Both the position numbers and the translations under genes were made by a program. From contig CAUYUJ010012558.1 in assembly GCA_963575745.1 (NCBI GenBank), forward strand, positions 908,203 through 972,202: DNA of 64,000 nucleotides, written 5' to 3'. Of this stretch, positions 54,871 through 64,000 are shown piece by piece. The first letter of the stretch is position 1. Each line of letters starts with the position of its first letter. A model generated the notes under the pieces. The model had not been told where the DNA came from. It saw only the letters and a list, made by a program, of their open reading frames with translations, and did not search any database. The stretch is from Prorocentrum cordatum. Its lineage: Eukaryota > Sar > Dinophyceae > Prorocentrales > Prorocentraceae.

Positions 54871-55629
54871 CTCGCCCAACCTCACCCCCCCACCTCCCTA
54901 AAGCACGGCGGCCTCGATCTCCGTCCGCTGTGTGTGCCGCCGCCGCCGCGCCTGGCTCTGGGGGCTGCGGCGGCTCCTGCCGAAGGGAGCTGCCCGGGGA
55001 GCCGGGCGGGAGGGGAAAGGACCAAGTGGGGGTCACGAGCGGCGGACTGCGAACAGCGAACTGCGACCTCCTTGGAACGCCGCGAGGGTGCTGCAGGGGA
55101 CCCGTCTGGGCAATACTGAAATTTACTCGTCGGGACTCGTCTGGACAACCGCCGCGAGCGGCGAACATGCTGTAGCATGCCTGGGCCCCTCTCGGCCGTG
55201 AGCGAACGCTGGTTCTGCAAGGGCCAGGGGCGACCCCAGCTTCGACGTCTGCACTGCACTGCGAAGGGCTGCGGGACACAGCGAGACGGCATGGGCCACC
55301 GACGCCTCGGCGCCCAAACTCGAACGGGTCGGCCCAGAGACCGACGCCGAGCAGCGCACCCGCCAGGGCGACTCTCGAGGAGCCCTGCCCCCCCAAGGAG
55401 CAGGCCCCCCCCGGGGGGGTCACGAGCGGCGAAGACACGGGAACAGATCCACGCCCTCGCAGGCTGGGCGGGGCGCGAGGCGCGATCCCGTGGATGCGCG
55501 AGTGCTTGGACGAGCTCCGCGCGGGGCATCTGGGGCATCCGGGGCATCTGGGGTCGCGGCCGCGGGGTCCAGACTGCGAAACCGTCGATACGGATAATCC
55601 CACCAGCCCTGTGGGCGTAGGTGGTTCAA

Positions 55630-56590
55630 CGAGGTTTGTCAACCCCTCCTTCCCCTGCTAAGGGGAGGGGTTTACCACCGTTCCTTATTAATATACCCCC
55701 CCACCATCCCAGTCAAAAAAGGAATGCACAGTACACTGTGGGGCAAAGTCTTGAGTCATGTTCGAGAGGCCTGCGAGCACTTTGTATTGTTTTTGACAGG
55801 GACGGCGGGGGATGACAGCATATTCCCTGCTGTGCGCAGGGCTCCTATCCCTGACAAGAAACAAACATGCACCTCGCGGCCAAATCTGGATCATGCGCGG
55901 CCACCCCGCGATCACCGAGAAGTGGTTTATAACAGGGACGGCGGGGGTGGTGGCGCGTGGCCTGCTGTGCGAAGGCCCACCAAAAACAATGATGGGCATT
56001 GGTTTTTGACACGGATGGCGGGGGCCCACATGGTTCCCGCTGTGTGCTGTCACGTGTGCAGCCGCACCTGACGCACTCTGCACGTGCCCCCAACGTGGCG
56101 CACCTGGCGCGGCTGGAGTATGCGGCGCACCTGGCGCACTCGGAGCACGTGGCGCATCTGGCGCACCAGGCATGCCTGGCACGCTCGGGCCCCAGGGGTG
56201 CCTGGCGCGCGTGGCGCCCCTGGCACGCGTGGTGCACCTCGTCCAAACGTCGCGCACCTGGGGTCGGTTTTGGTTCTCAGTAGGTGTCCATCCAAAGACG
56301 ACCGCTCAACATGATTGGGCTCGGGTGTTACTTTTGTGTTGGGAGGGCGGGCGGGAGTGAGCTGGACGGCTTAGGGGCGGATGGGTAGCTTGATCATTGT
56401 TCCCTATTAAGAAACACCGCCTCCCCCAGGCGACTGGGGGCCAACCAGGGACCATGACGGCACCCCCCCCCACCATCCCTGGTAAAACAACCATACAAAC
56501 ACACACTCTGCCTCCAAATTCGGAACATGCGCAGCCAACCCGATGCGCCCCCCCCCCCCCACACCCACCACCATCCCTGCCAAAAAACAA
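55630..56590. repeat. Diverged repeats with CACCATCCC/GGGACGGCGGGGG
   Basis: The motif GTTTTTGACAGGGACGGCGG recurs at about 55790, 55930 and 56010, and inverted (CCACCATCCCTG-AAAAA) at about 55695, 56470 and 56570. Between them is a GGCGCACCTGGCGCA-type short repeat (56095-56240). I see no gene here or in 54870-55630. Confidence 0.6.
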
Positions 56591-56599
56591 TACAGAGTA

Positions 56600-56685
56600 C
56601 ACTTGGCGGCGGCGGCGGCGGCTGCGGCAACTGCGGCGGCGGCGGCTGCGGCGGCTGCGGCGGCGGCGGCGGCGGCGGGGGCGGG

Positions 56686-56729
<44 letters not shown>

Positions 56730-56930
56730 CAGCGGCTGCGGCGGGCGGTTTGGCAACGGGGGGCGGCGGCGGCGGCGGCGGCCGCGCGGGGGCGGCGGCG
56801 GCGCGGCAAGCGGCGGCGATGGCGGCAGCGGCGGCGGCTCGGCGGCGGCGGCGGCGGCGGGCAGCGGCGGCGGCGGCGGCGGCGGCGGGCAGCGGCGGCT
56901 GCGGCGGCGGCGGATTGGCCCCCAGTAGCT
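56600..56930. repeat. (GGC)n tract
   Basis: Nearly pure GGC/GCG trinucleotides. Poly-Gly, poly-Ala, poly-Arg or poly-Pro by frame. Confidence 0.95.
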
Positions 56931-57104
56931 GTCCATCCAAAGAAGACTGCTGAATCTGCTGAGGCTCGGGCCAGACTCGGGTGCTACGTATGTGTTGGGA
57001 GGGCGGGTGGGAGTGAGCGAGACGGCTTGCGGGCGGGGAGGGGGTCTTGACCTCTCCCCCATACCCCCTCCCCTGGGCCTGGGAGGGGGTGGGTGGGGAG
57101 CGAG

Positions 57105-57545
57105 GCATTAGAGCGCCCAACATGGCCCAAGATGGCACCCAGAGGGCCTCAGAGAGCCCAAGATGGCCTCCAAGATGGATCAAGATAGCTGAAAATGGCT
57201 CAAGGTAGCCTCCCACATACATCGAAGACGCCCCAAGACGGCCTCAAGATGGTTTCAAATGCCCTCCGAGCCCTCCAGAGACCCCCCCAAGATGTCAAAA
57301 TGGATCCAACATCTAAGTAAAAGCACTGATGTTGGCGTTCTCGCTTTTTCGCTTCTGTTCGTTTTCCGAGGCCTGAGGATGGCCCCAAGACGGCCCAAGA
57401 GAGTCCCAAAAGGGGCTGAAGAGGGCCCCAAGAGGTCCTCAAGAGCTCCCAGGAGCACCCCAAGGAACGCCCCAAGGCGGCCTCAAGAGACAACGTTTGA
57501 GCCTCCGGTGGAGAGGCCTGAATTGAAAGCCCCCCTCGGAGGCCC
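57105..57545. repeat. CAAGATGGC/CAAGACGGCC short repeats
   Basis: Same family as 18080-18720 (CCCCAAGACGGCCCAAGAG). Confidence 0.75.
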
Positions 57546-57709
57546 ACTGCCGATCCAAATTATCCCAGCAAAGCAACCTAACAGCGATGTGTAGAAGCAT
57601 ATCTGAAAGCATTCCCTTAAGATTCAGATGAAAATCCAGTTGTAGAATTCTGCTGTTCTCGCAGTCGTAGTCGCATTCGCGATGACAGTCGCAGCGGCAA
57701 CGGCAGTCG

Positions 57710-58040
57710 CAGTCACAGCCTCAGCCTCAGCCTGCCTCAGCCTCAGCCTCAGCCTGCCTCAGCCTCAGCCTGCCTCAGCCTCAGCCTCAGCCTGCTTCAG
57801 CCTCAGCCTCAGTCTGCCTTCAGCCTCGGCCTCAGCCTCAGCCTGCCTCAGCCTCAGCCTGCATCAGCCTCAGCCTCAGCCTCAGCCTGCCTCAGCATCA
57901 GCCTGCCTCAGCCTCAGCCTGCCTCAGCCTCAGCCTCAGCCTGCTTCAGCCTCAGCCTCAGTCTGCCTTCAGCCTCGGCCTCAGCCTCAGCCTGCCTCAG
58001 CCTCAGCCTGCCTCAGCCTCAGCATCAGCCTGCCTCAGCA
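57710..58040. repeat. (CAGCCT)n minisatellite
   Basis: CAGCCTCAGCCTGCCT in higher-order blocks. A ~110 bp block with CAGTCTGCCTTCAGCC appears twice. Confidence 0.95.
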
Positions 58041-58545
58041 TTCAAAATGTGGCCCGGGAATGGAGTTCTGGGAACTCGAAGAACACGAAGTGGCCTACAG
58101 TTGGCTCCGGGCATTCAAAATCATGCCCAGGAATGGAGTTCTGGGAACTCGAAGAGCACGAAGTGGCCTACAGTTGGCTCCGGGCATCCAAAATGTGGCC
58201 CGGGAATGGAGTTCTGGGAACTCGAAGAGCACGAAGTGGCCTACAGTTGGCTCCGGGCATTCAAAATGTGGCCCGGGAATGGAGTTCTGGGAACTCGAAG
58301 AGCACGAAGTGGCCTACAGTTGGCTCCGGGCATTCAAAATGTGGCCCGGGAATGGAGTTCTGGGAACTCGAAGAGCACGAAGTGGCCTACAGTTGGCTCC
58401 GGGCATTCAAAATGTGGCCCGGGAATGGAGTTCTGGGAAGTCGAAGAGCACGAAGTGGCCTACAGTTGGCTCCGGGCATTCAGAATGTGGCCCGGGAATG
58501 GAGTTCTGGGAGGTCGAAGAGCACGAAGTGTGTGACTGTTGGCTT
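58041..58545. repeat. 73 bp tandem repeat, about seven copies
   Basis: Unit begins TTCAAAATGTGGCCCGGGAA, then TGGAGTTCTGGGAACTCGAA, GAGCACGAAGTGGCCTACAG, TTGGCTCCGGGCA. The period is not a multiple of three and the unit has no stop in any plus frame, so three overlapping ORFs run through it. Copies are over 95% alike by eye. Confidence 0.95.
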
Positions 58546-59500
58546 AAAACGACTTCTGCGGCACCCTGTCCGGCACCCGCCCAGACCCTCCTGTGGAGTC
58601 ATCTGCTGCTCTCTTTTGACACCACTAGAAACCTATCAGTCTTCGCTGTTAGGTAAAAAATCCGCGCGGAGCTCTGAGAAATGTGCATGTCGTTTTTCTG
58701 TTTTTCGAGAGCGACTGGGCGCCCTTCTGTGTTTTGTTATTCGAGAACAACTAGATGTCGTCATTTTGGTTTTCGTTCTGTCTTTCGAGACATGTTGACG
58801 CCGATCTCTGTTTAGCGAAGGGGTCGCGGAGCACGGCTGGCGGAGCACGGCTGGAGGATGGCGGAGATCGGGACACGGATGGAGGCGGCCGCGTTGCTCG
58901 AGGGGCGCGGGCGCCGTTCCTTCCACTCGCTCCCCTCCTGCAGCGTGGCTCTGCCGAAGTGGTCCGCGTCGATGGTGATCTGGAGGGGGGGGGGCAAGGA
59001 ACAGGAGGAGGACAGAGGGGGAGGGAGGGAGGAGGGGGAGGACGAGACAAGGGAGGACTGGAAGGGGGACTGGGAGTTGGATTGGGAAAAGGACGACTGA
59101 CAGACTCACTGATAATTTGCGATCCATGACGGAGGTGCCTCCTCGGATGCGCAAGCGCAACATGACCCAAATTGATTCAGAACATGTTGGCACTTGCTGA
59201 CGTTCCACCTGCGATCCGTCAGCCGTTTCGACCGAGGGCTCCAGGGCAGGGGGAGGCGGGGCGATGAACGCACAAGATGCACACGAAGATGTAGAGACTG
59301 TGGCAAACTTATTTCTTAGATGGCCAACCCGACGAGAACGAATCCGCAACACATCAAAATCATAAGAGAGCTCGACGGGTCCTGCATCCGATACATCTTC
59401 CTGAAATGTTATAATTCCAGGTATGTGCTCAAGTACGGGCCGACCGACACGAGCCTGCAAAACCAACAAGTTCTCTTCAGTTACTAAGCCTTGCCTTAAA
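58546..59500. other. No gene recognised
   Basis: A minus frame (59469-58636, 277 residues) begins with ordinary-looking protein sequence (PVLEHIPGIITFQEDVSDAG, VELSYDFDVLRIRSRRVGHL) and then turns Pro/Arg-rich. It could hold an exon at 59150-59470, but I recognise no family. Confidence 0.4.
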
Positions 59501-59559
59501 GACGCAGCATCGTCTTAGAAGAGTGTATACTGACCAAAAAACAGCAGGCTTCACTTTGG

Positions 59560-60382
59560 CCCTGGGGCTCATTCCTGCTCCTCGTCCTTGTCCTCCCCCG
59601 CGTCCTGGGGTCCCTGGCGTGCTTGGCGATCTACGCTGTCGGAATGCCCAGATTGAAAAGCAACTGCTCCGCGCCCCTCTCGAGGGCTCCCTTCGGCGCC
59701 GAGCCCGCCTCGCCATGTCGACTGTCATGGGCTCCTCTCCCTGGTGCCTGGTTGAGACCGCCTGCATGTGCGGTGGCAGCACCAGCTGCAGCTTGCAATG
59801 GGTGGGTGGGCTTGGCGCCCTTCTTCTACCTGTCGCACCAACAGACCTTGAAGCGGCAATGCTTGACCTGCTCCTGCAGCGTCGTTATGGTGCCCCCTTC
59901 GGCGGGCTGCCCTGAAGGATGTGATTCCGGTGCAACTTCACCGTGAGTCCGATATTCTCGTTGGCCTGGGGGGGCGTCGCCAAGCGCTGCAGCAGCGCGA
60001 GGAAGATGTGCGGCCAGGGAGGGCCGAAGGTGTGGTTTTCTCAAGTTTCCTTGCAGCCCTCTGAATACCTCTTGCAAGCGTCCTTCATTGTCGGCGCGAG
60101 GGGGGTGACGATGGGGGCGATCCAGCAGTTGTAGCAAGCGCCTGTCAGATCGGAGAACTTTCTGGAGTTCGTCAGTGACAACCTCGCCAAAATGGCAATG
60201 AGGCCCACGAGCACGCCGCTTTTCTTGCCATTCAGCGCCTCTGTCTCCTTCTTCAACTCCTCAAGCTTCCTCGCCTTATTGGGGTCGTCGGAGACGCCCG
60301 CTGTGTCGCGGGCCTTGCGCTCGGCGCCGTCCAGGATCCACCATGGGGCGTTCGCCATCACGATGTCCGCGGCAGCCATCAC
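59560..60382 (-). pseudogene. Conserved LINE 3' ORF, frame-shifted relative
   Basis: The first frame (60382-60041) has PWWILDGAERKARDTAGVSD, NKARKLEELKKETEALNGKK, LARLSLTNSRKFSDLTGACY. This aligns with the 14065 ORF from its start through TGACF. Later parts are in other frames: CRFKVCWCDR (about 59830) aligns with CRHFRIKACWFDK, and PKGALERGAEQLLFNLGI (about 59650) aligns with PRGGLEREAAKLVQKLGL. Conservation of motif order in a separate, older copy supports a real protein in the family. Confidence 0.72.
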
Positions 60383-60399
60383 GAGGCCGCTGGACCAGC

Positions 60400-61108
60400 G
60401 GGGGGGTTCTCAAAATGTTCACGTAGGTGGGCGCAACGGACATGCGGTGGCCGCGTTACGTTGGACCCCTCGGAACGCAGAGCTGCGCTGGGGCGAACGC
60501 GTCCCTGCATGGAAGGAGTCCTATACATGGTGGTACGCCGAGTTGCGCGACTCAGACTCAGCCTCGCAGAGGAAGCGCTGGTAGGCAACGACTGCTTTGC
60601 CCAAGAGTGCCTCGAGCCAGTGGTGGTTGTGGGAATGCACGAGCCTCGAGCGTGGTTTGGAAGGTCCGATCAGTGCCAAGAACGCGGCAAACATGAGAAC
60701 CCTCGGGCTCTCTCTTGAAACCGATGGCGCGCACAGCAGCCGAGTTTACCCATGCAGCAGGCGGCGGGGTACAAATGCTTAGCCATCGGGCACGCATACA
60801 TTTGACATCGGATCAGAGAAACCAATCAATCAGGTCGGGGTCCTGGAAAAGGTTGAAAGGGGGGAGGGGATGAAGTCCTGAATTCTGGAGTAGGCCTGGT
60901 CGTCTTCGTCCGCGAGTGATTCGATATCGTCGACGAACATAAGAGCCCGTGGGCAGGCCGCCTCCGTGAACTTCTGATCTCGACCGACCATGTCGAAGCG
61001 GCGCGCCTTCTCTGCCCTCATCGTGCAACGCAGTGCCCCCCATTCTGCGATGCACGCATCTGGGTAAGCAACCCAGCGTTGGCACCAGCGAATTCGACGT
61101 GCACGCAA
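60400..61108 (-). pseudogene. LINE post-RT and zinc-finger remnant
   Basis: MRARRIRWCQRWVAYPDACI and AEWGALRCTMRAEKARRFDM align with RVRRLRWYQKWAREPARHLS and EWAPIFGDLKIEKLRGFSTL of the first element. Near 60540 the minus strand reads ESRNSAYHHV, stop, DSF, against QSRNSAYNHVLDSF in the zinc-finger region of the first element. Confidence 0.7.
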
Positions 61109-61199
61109 CTCAAGGTCGAGAGGTCCAATGCACCAGTATCGGGGAACAGCTTCGTCGGTGATGGATCTTGCGTGGCATTCACCATCACCCGCGTAGCAT

Positions 61200-62350
61200 T
61201 ATGACTGCATTGACTCAGACTGCAACTGTTTAGTCTGAACAGGGGCAAAGATGAACGCCTCGAGCCCAGACGCGGCCGGCCCCAAGACCTTGCGCAAGAT
61301 CGAGGGTCTCTTCTCCGCGTGCGGGATTTTGGCTTGAGTCCAGCACCGCCCCATGCTGCCATGCGCAGAATCAACAGCCTGCAAACGTTTGCCCCATTCA
61401 GCAGAAAGGGGCAGTCCGCACTGATCATGCCACCGAGGTATTTCGCCACGTCGTTGGGGGTGCCCGCGAGCGCGGTGGCGGTGGTCCTCCGAGCCGGCTT
61501 CGAAGAAAGCCAAGACGGACTCGCACCTACTAGGGCTCAGCCGATCACCGTGGCTGGGGAGGGTGTCCGAGAGGATGTTGTCGAACGATATTGCTTTACT
61601 GCTAAGCTCTGCTGTGTCATCTCCCGCCCCCCCTTGCTCGCCAACTTCCCTCCCCCGTCATCAACGCACGCGTGGGAAGATTAGTCCATCTCGGAGTTCC
61701 CCCCGCCCGCGGGAATGTCGACGACGCGCCCGCTGGCAGTCGGATCGCCACTTTGGGCGCACTCAGCCTGCGCGCTCGCGAATACGCATCCGACGTCGCG
61801 AACAAATATCTCGAGAACCCACGGGCCACCCTGCAACGCCACAACATTCGGGCGGGCAGAGGAGAGGCCGCTAGGTCCAGCAAAGTACACCGCTGCCGTC
61901 GCGAAGCGCTGCTCCCCGACCCTCGCCTCCCCCTCCTTCGCGTGCGAACGATTCGACTCCGAAAGGGCTTCCCAGGAAGAGCTGCCGAACGCATTCGCGA
62001 TGCCTTCATGGCCCCGCAATGCGCTGGGGCCCCGGCCGCCGAAGTCTCCGCCCTTCCCAGTGGCGGACAGCAGATATCGGCATACACGTCGGTCGGAAGA
62101 AGTAGGCAGAAACATGAGGTAGGAAGGCGGATAAAGTGGATTGGGTCCAGGCCCTCGCAGAGAATAACTAAACACAGCAAAAGCGTGTCGATTCTTGAAG
62201 TAGGAAGGCGCTTGAACTAGATTGGGATCTGGGAATCCAGAAATACCTACTTTCAACGACCGGCGTGTACGGCTAGCAACTGCTGGGGATCGATCGGCGG
62301 CAGGTCCGCTGCCGACCCGAGGGCCTCCTGCCTGAACTTGCGCCACCAGT
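61200..62350 (-). pseudogene. LINE reverse transcriptase remnant (VDD motif kept)
   Basis: The frame ending near 61684 has IANAFGSSSWEALSESNRSH, RVGEQRFATAAVYFAGPSGL, GGPWVLEIFVRDVGCVFASA, aligning with TNAFASTDWQSL to VFARDISTVFSTV of the first element. After a frame change, SHACVDDGG gives the catalytic box as C-V-D-D (near 61660), where the first element has Y-V-G-D. Then come DNILSDTLPSHGDRLSPSRC (motif D region) and AKYLGGMISADCPF, the K-Y-L-G segment that follows the palm in LINEs. Stops and frameshifts make it inactive. Confidence 0.75.
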
Positions 62351-62506
62351 CCTGCTCAAAGGCCTGTCCCTGTCCCTGGGGATCTTCGGGAGCGGCCAAG
62401 AGGGGGGTGTCCAAGAGGGGGGGGTGCAAATCATGACCGGCGGCATGTGCGCGGCCCAGCGGGGGGGCCTGGGACGTAATGAAATAAGAAGAGGCGCCAT
62501 GAAATC

Positions 62507-63270
62507 TCAGGAAAAATCATGGCCCGCGCCATGAAATCCACCCCCCCTAGTCATCACCCCCCTCTTTTCCGCTCCCGAGGTCTGTCCAGAGGGAGCTCCA
62601 CTATTGTGTCTTTCCACCTTTGTGCCTTGACATTGGCACAGGTGCGATCCCGAGGTGTCGACTTCCACATTCAGGGCAGGCTCTGGCAAGCCCCAGGTCT
62701 TGGTACGGTGATGGGCCCTCTTAGCTCCCCCTTTGAGGCTGTCCTGGAGCCACTGCTGGAAAGCCTTCCGCTTGTCACGGTAGGCCGCTTGATGAGCCTT
62801 ATGCCGAAAACGCTTACAGTATCCCGCTGCCGTTCGAACCCCGTCGAGGTCCAGGTCCTGGATCATGCTCACACCGAAGTGGAGCTTCTTGAAAGCCTCC
62901 TGGGCTTCAGAATGGGATCGCGCAGGGCGCAGCCGAGAAGACCACGGAATGGATAAGGGTCCCGGACTTGTGTCTCCTGAGCTTCGTATCTGCCGTGCCG
63001 GGTCCGAAGGAGGCCCCGATCAAGTCCTGGAAGCGCGCTACCATCGTCTTCCAAAAAGCCAGCTGCTCGGTGAGACCTGCTCGAGAAGACGGGCCAGCAG
63101 GCACAGCTTGCTTCGTCCCTTGCTGCGGCGCCCATCCTCGATGGTGTCGCACAGGCCGGGTGGGATCGCCTAGCTTGGAGAAGTCCAGCGCCTCGGCTGC
63201 TAGAGACAAAACAGCGTATTGTCTGGGCATTGCTTTTCCTTGTGAATACCTCCTCCTTATCGCACACCCG
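62507..63270 (-). pseudogene. LINE linker upstream of RT, remnant
   Basis: Frames contain LGDPTRPVRHHRG, LTEQLAFWKTMVARFQDLIG, VSMIQDLDLDGVRTAAG-like sequence, KAHQAAYRDKRKAFQQWLQD and SLKGGAKRAHHRTKTWG. The last (G-G-A-x-R-A-H-x-x-T-K) is typical just before LINE reverse transcriptases. Frame changes break it near 62870. Confidence 0.55.
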
Positions 63271-63364
63271 GACGTGTCGGTAGAGCGGGCCTGGCGTTTC
63301 GCCTAAGACGTCTTCCCACTTCTGATCCTGAAGCTTGAAACCTGAAGCAGCTTCACGGGTGGAG

Positions 63365-63720
63365 GGCGGGTGGTGTTCAAAGGGTGGCTATCGCCGTGGG
63401 GCCGCGCACGCTCGCTTGCAAATCTTACAACAGCTTCAATGATGGAGGGCAAGTCCTTTCCAACATGTGGATCCCGCCTAAGTGCCGCGCACGTTCATTC
63501 TCAAACTTCGCAGCAGGACTCGCATGGCCCAGCTCCCAGGAATGGTGTGTTTGCAAGATTTCTGATTGCCAGGACGAAACAGTCAGGTTGATTCGCGGTG
63601 TTGAAGTCTCAGGAACGGCGTTCTGGCGCGATGTAGGGTTGTCAGGTCGCAACAATCATGTTGACTCGCGACGCTGAAGTCACAGGATCTGCGTCTAGCA
63701 CGATTGAGGACTCTCAGAAA
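63365..63720. repeat. Dispersed repeats shared with 25780-26375
   Basis: One unit of the 85-90 bp family (GTGGTGTTCAAAGGGTGG, CTATCGCC, GCCGCGCACGCTCGCTTGC), then units of the ~70 bp family (CCCAGGAATGGTGTG, CAGGTTGATTCGCGG, GGAACGGCGTTCTGGC). Order and orientation match the 26 kb locus. Confidence 0.75.
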
Positions 63721-63804
63721 ATTGACTTCACATGGGACATGTCCCGCATTGCGAATACATTCTAGTAGGGCCTCATGAAGAGGCCACGTGGCGGGAAGGA
63801 TACT

Positions 63805-63910
63805 TGCATCATCGCTGATGCGTCTGGGGTTTACACTGGTCGTCCTCCTGCTCCTCCTCCGCATACATCCCCCCTCCTGCCTCCCTCCTGCCTCCCTCCC
63901 TCCCTCCGCC
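63805..63910. repeat. Dispersed repeat shared with 32943-33060
   Basis: GCATCATCGCTGATGCGTCT then GGGGTTTACACTGG before a CTCCTCC tract, as at 32943. No gene is seen from here to the window end. Confidence 0.6.
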
Positions 63911-64000
63911 CTTGACGTGGACGTTCGAGGACCCCCCGAACCCCAGGGGGAAGGGCGCCTGCTGCAGGTGGAAGGGCTGCGGCACGTCCGGCGGGACGGC

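Larger units (their letters stand above)
59560..63270 (-). mobile_element. Decayed LINE, same family as 7558-15442
   Basis: On the minus strand, in the same order as the first element: linker (63230-62507), reverse transcriptase (62350-61200), post-RT segment (61108-60830), zinc-finger remnant (60800-60400) and the conserved 3' ORF (60382-59560). Parts are in different frames with stops. I did not find the endonuclease domain; only sequence up to about 63300 seems related. Divergence from the first element is far greater than between that element's internal copies. Confidence 0.75.

Overview
The window looks like nuclear DNA of a dinoflagellate. Three things point there. Degenerate copies of the dinoflagellate trans-spliced leader (DinoSL) lie directly upstream of two coding sequences. 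A degraded chlorophyll a-c binding (light-harvesting) gene is present. Most of the rest is GC-rich repeats and LINE-type retroelements with few intact genes. A GC-rich genus such as Prorocentrum fits, but that is inference; the sequence alone does not fix the species.

Layout. 1-3.5 kb: an intron-free ALG6 glucosyltransferase gene (minus strand) preceded by two tandem relict spliced leaders, then an 80-90 bp tandem repeat. 3.5-17.9 kb: a minisatellite, then a ~1.7 kb unit present twice in tandem; the second copy is split by a 7.9 kb LINE with a 12 bp target-site duplication. The LINE carries an endonuclease, a reverse transcriptase, C2H2 fingers and a conserved 3' ORF, and has an internal 2.49 kb tandem duplication. 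17.9-19.5 kb: repeats and nothing recognisable. 19.5-21.4 kb: a light-harvesting retropseudogene (minus) with at least three nested relict spliced leaders. 21.4-26.4 kb: simple and tandem repeats. 26.9-32.3 kb: remnants of LINE ORF1-type proteins and an endonuclease. 32.3-36.8 kb: low-complexity DNA. 36.8-50.1 kb: a segment bracketed by inverted 31/32 bp motifs next to (TA)n. It contains, all on the minus strand, a membrane-protein ORF, a D5-type helicase, a polymerase/primase-like protein and an ISXO2/Merlin-type DDE transposase. 46.4-50 kb is repeats, including a large foldback. 50-59.5 kb: microsatellites and minisatellites. 59.5-63.3 kb: a decayed minus-strand relative of the first LINE. 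63.3-64 kb: dispersed repeats also seen at 26 and 33 kb.

ALG6 is the only recognisable cellular gene that looks intact; its product would add the first glucose to the lipid-linked N-glycan precursor in the ER. Nearly everything else is mobile or repeat DNA. The most unusual part is the 37-46 kb cluster. It joins a virus-like replication module (helicase plus palm-type polymerase) to a transposase, and may be a large, partly decayed, self-replicating-type DNA transposon or an integrated virus-like element.
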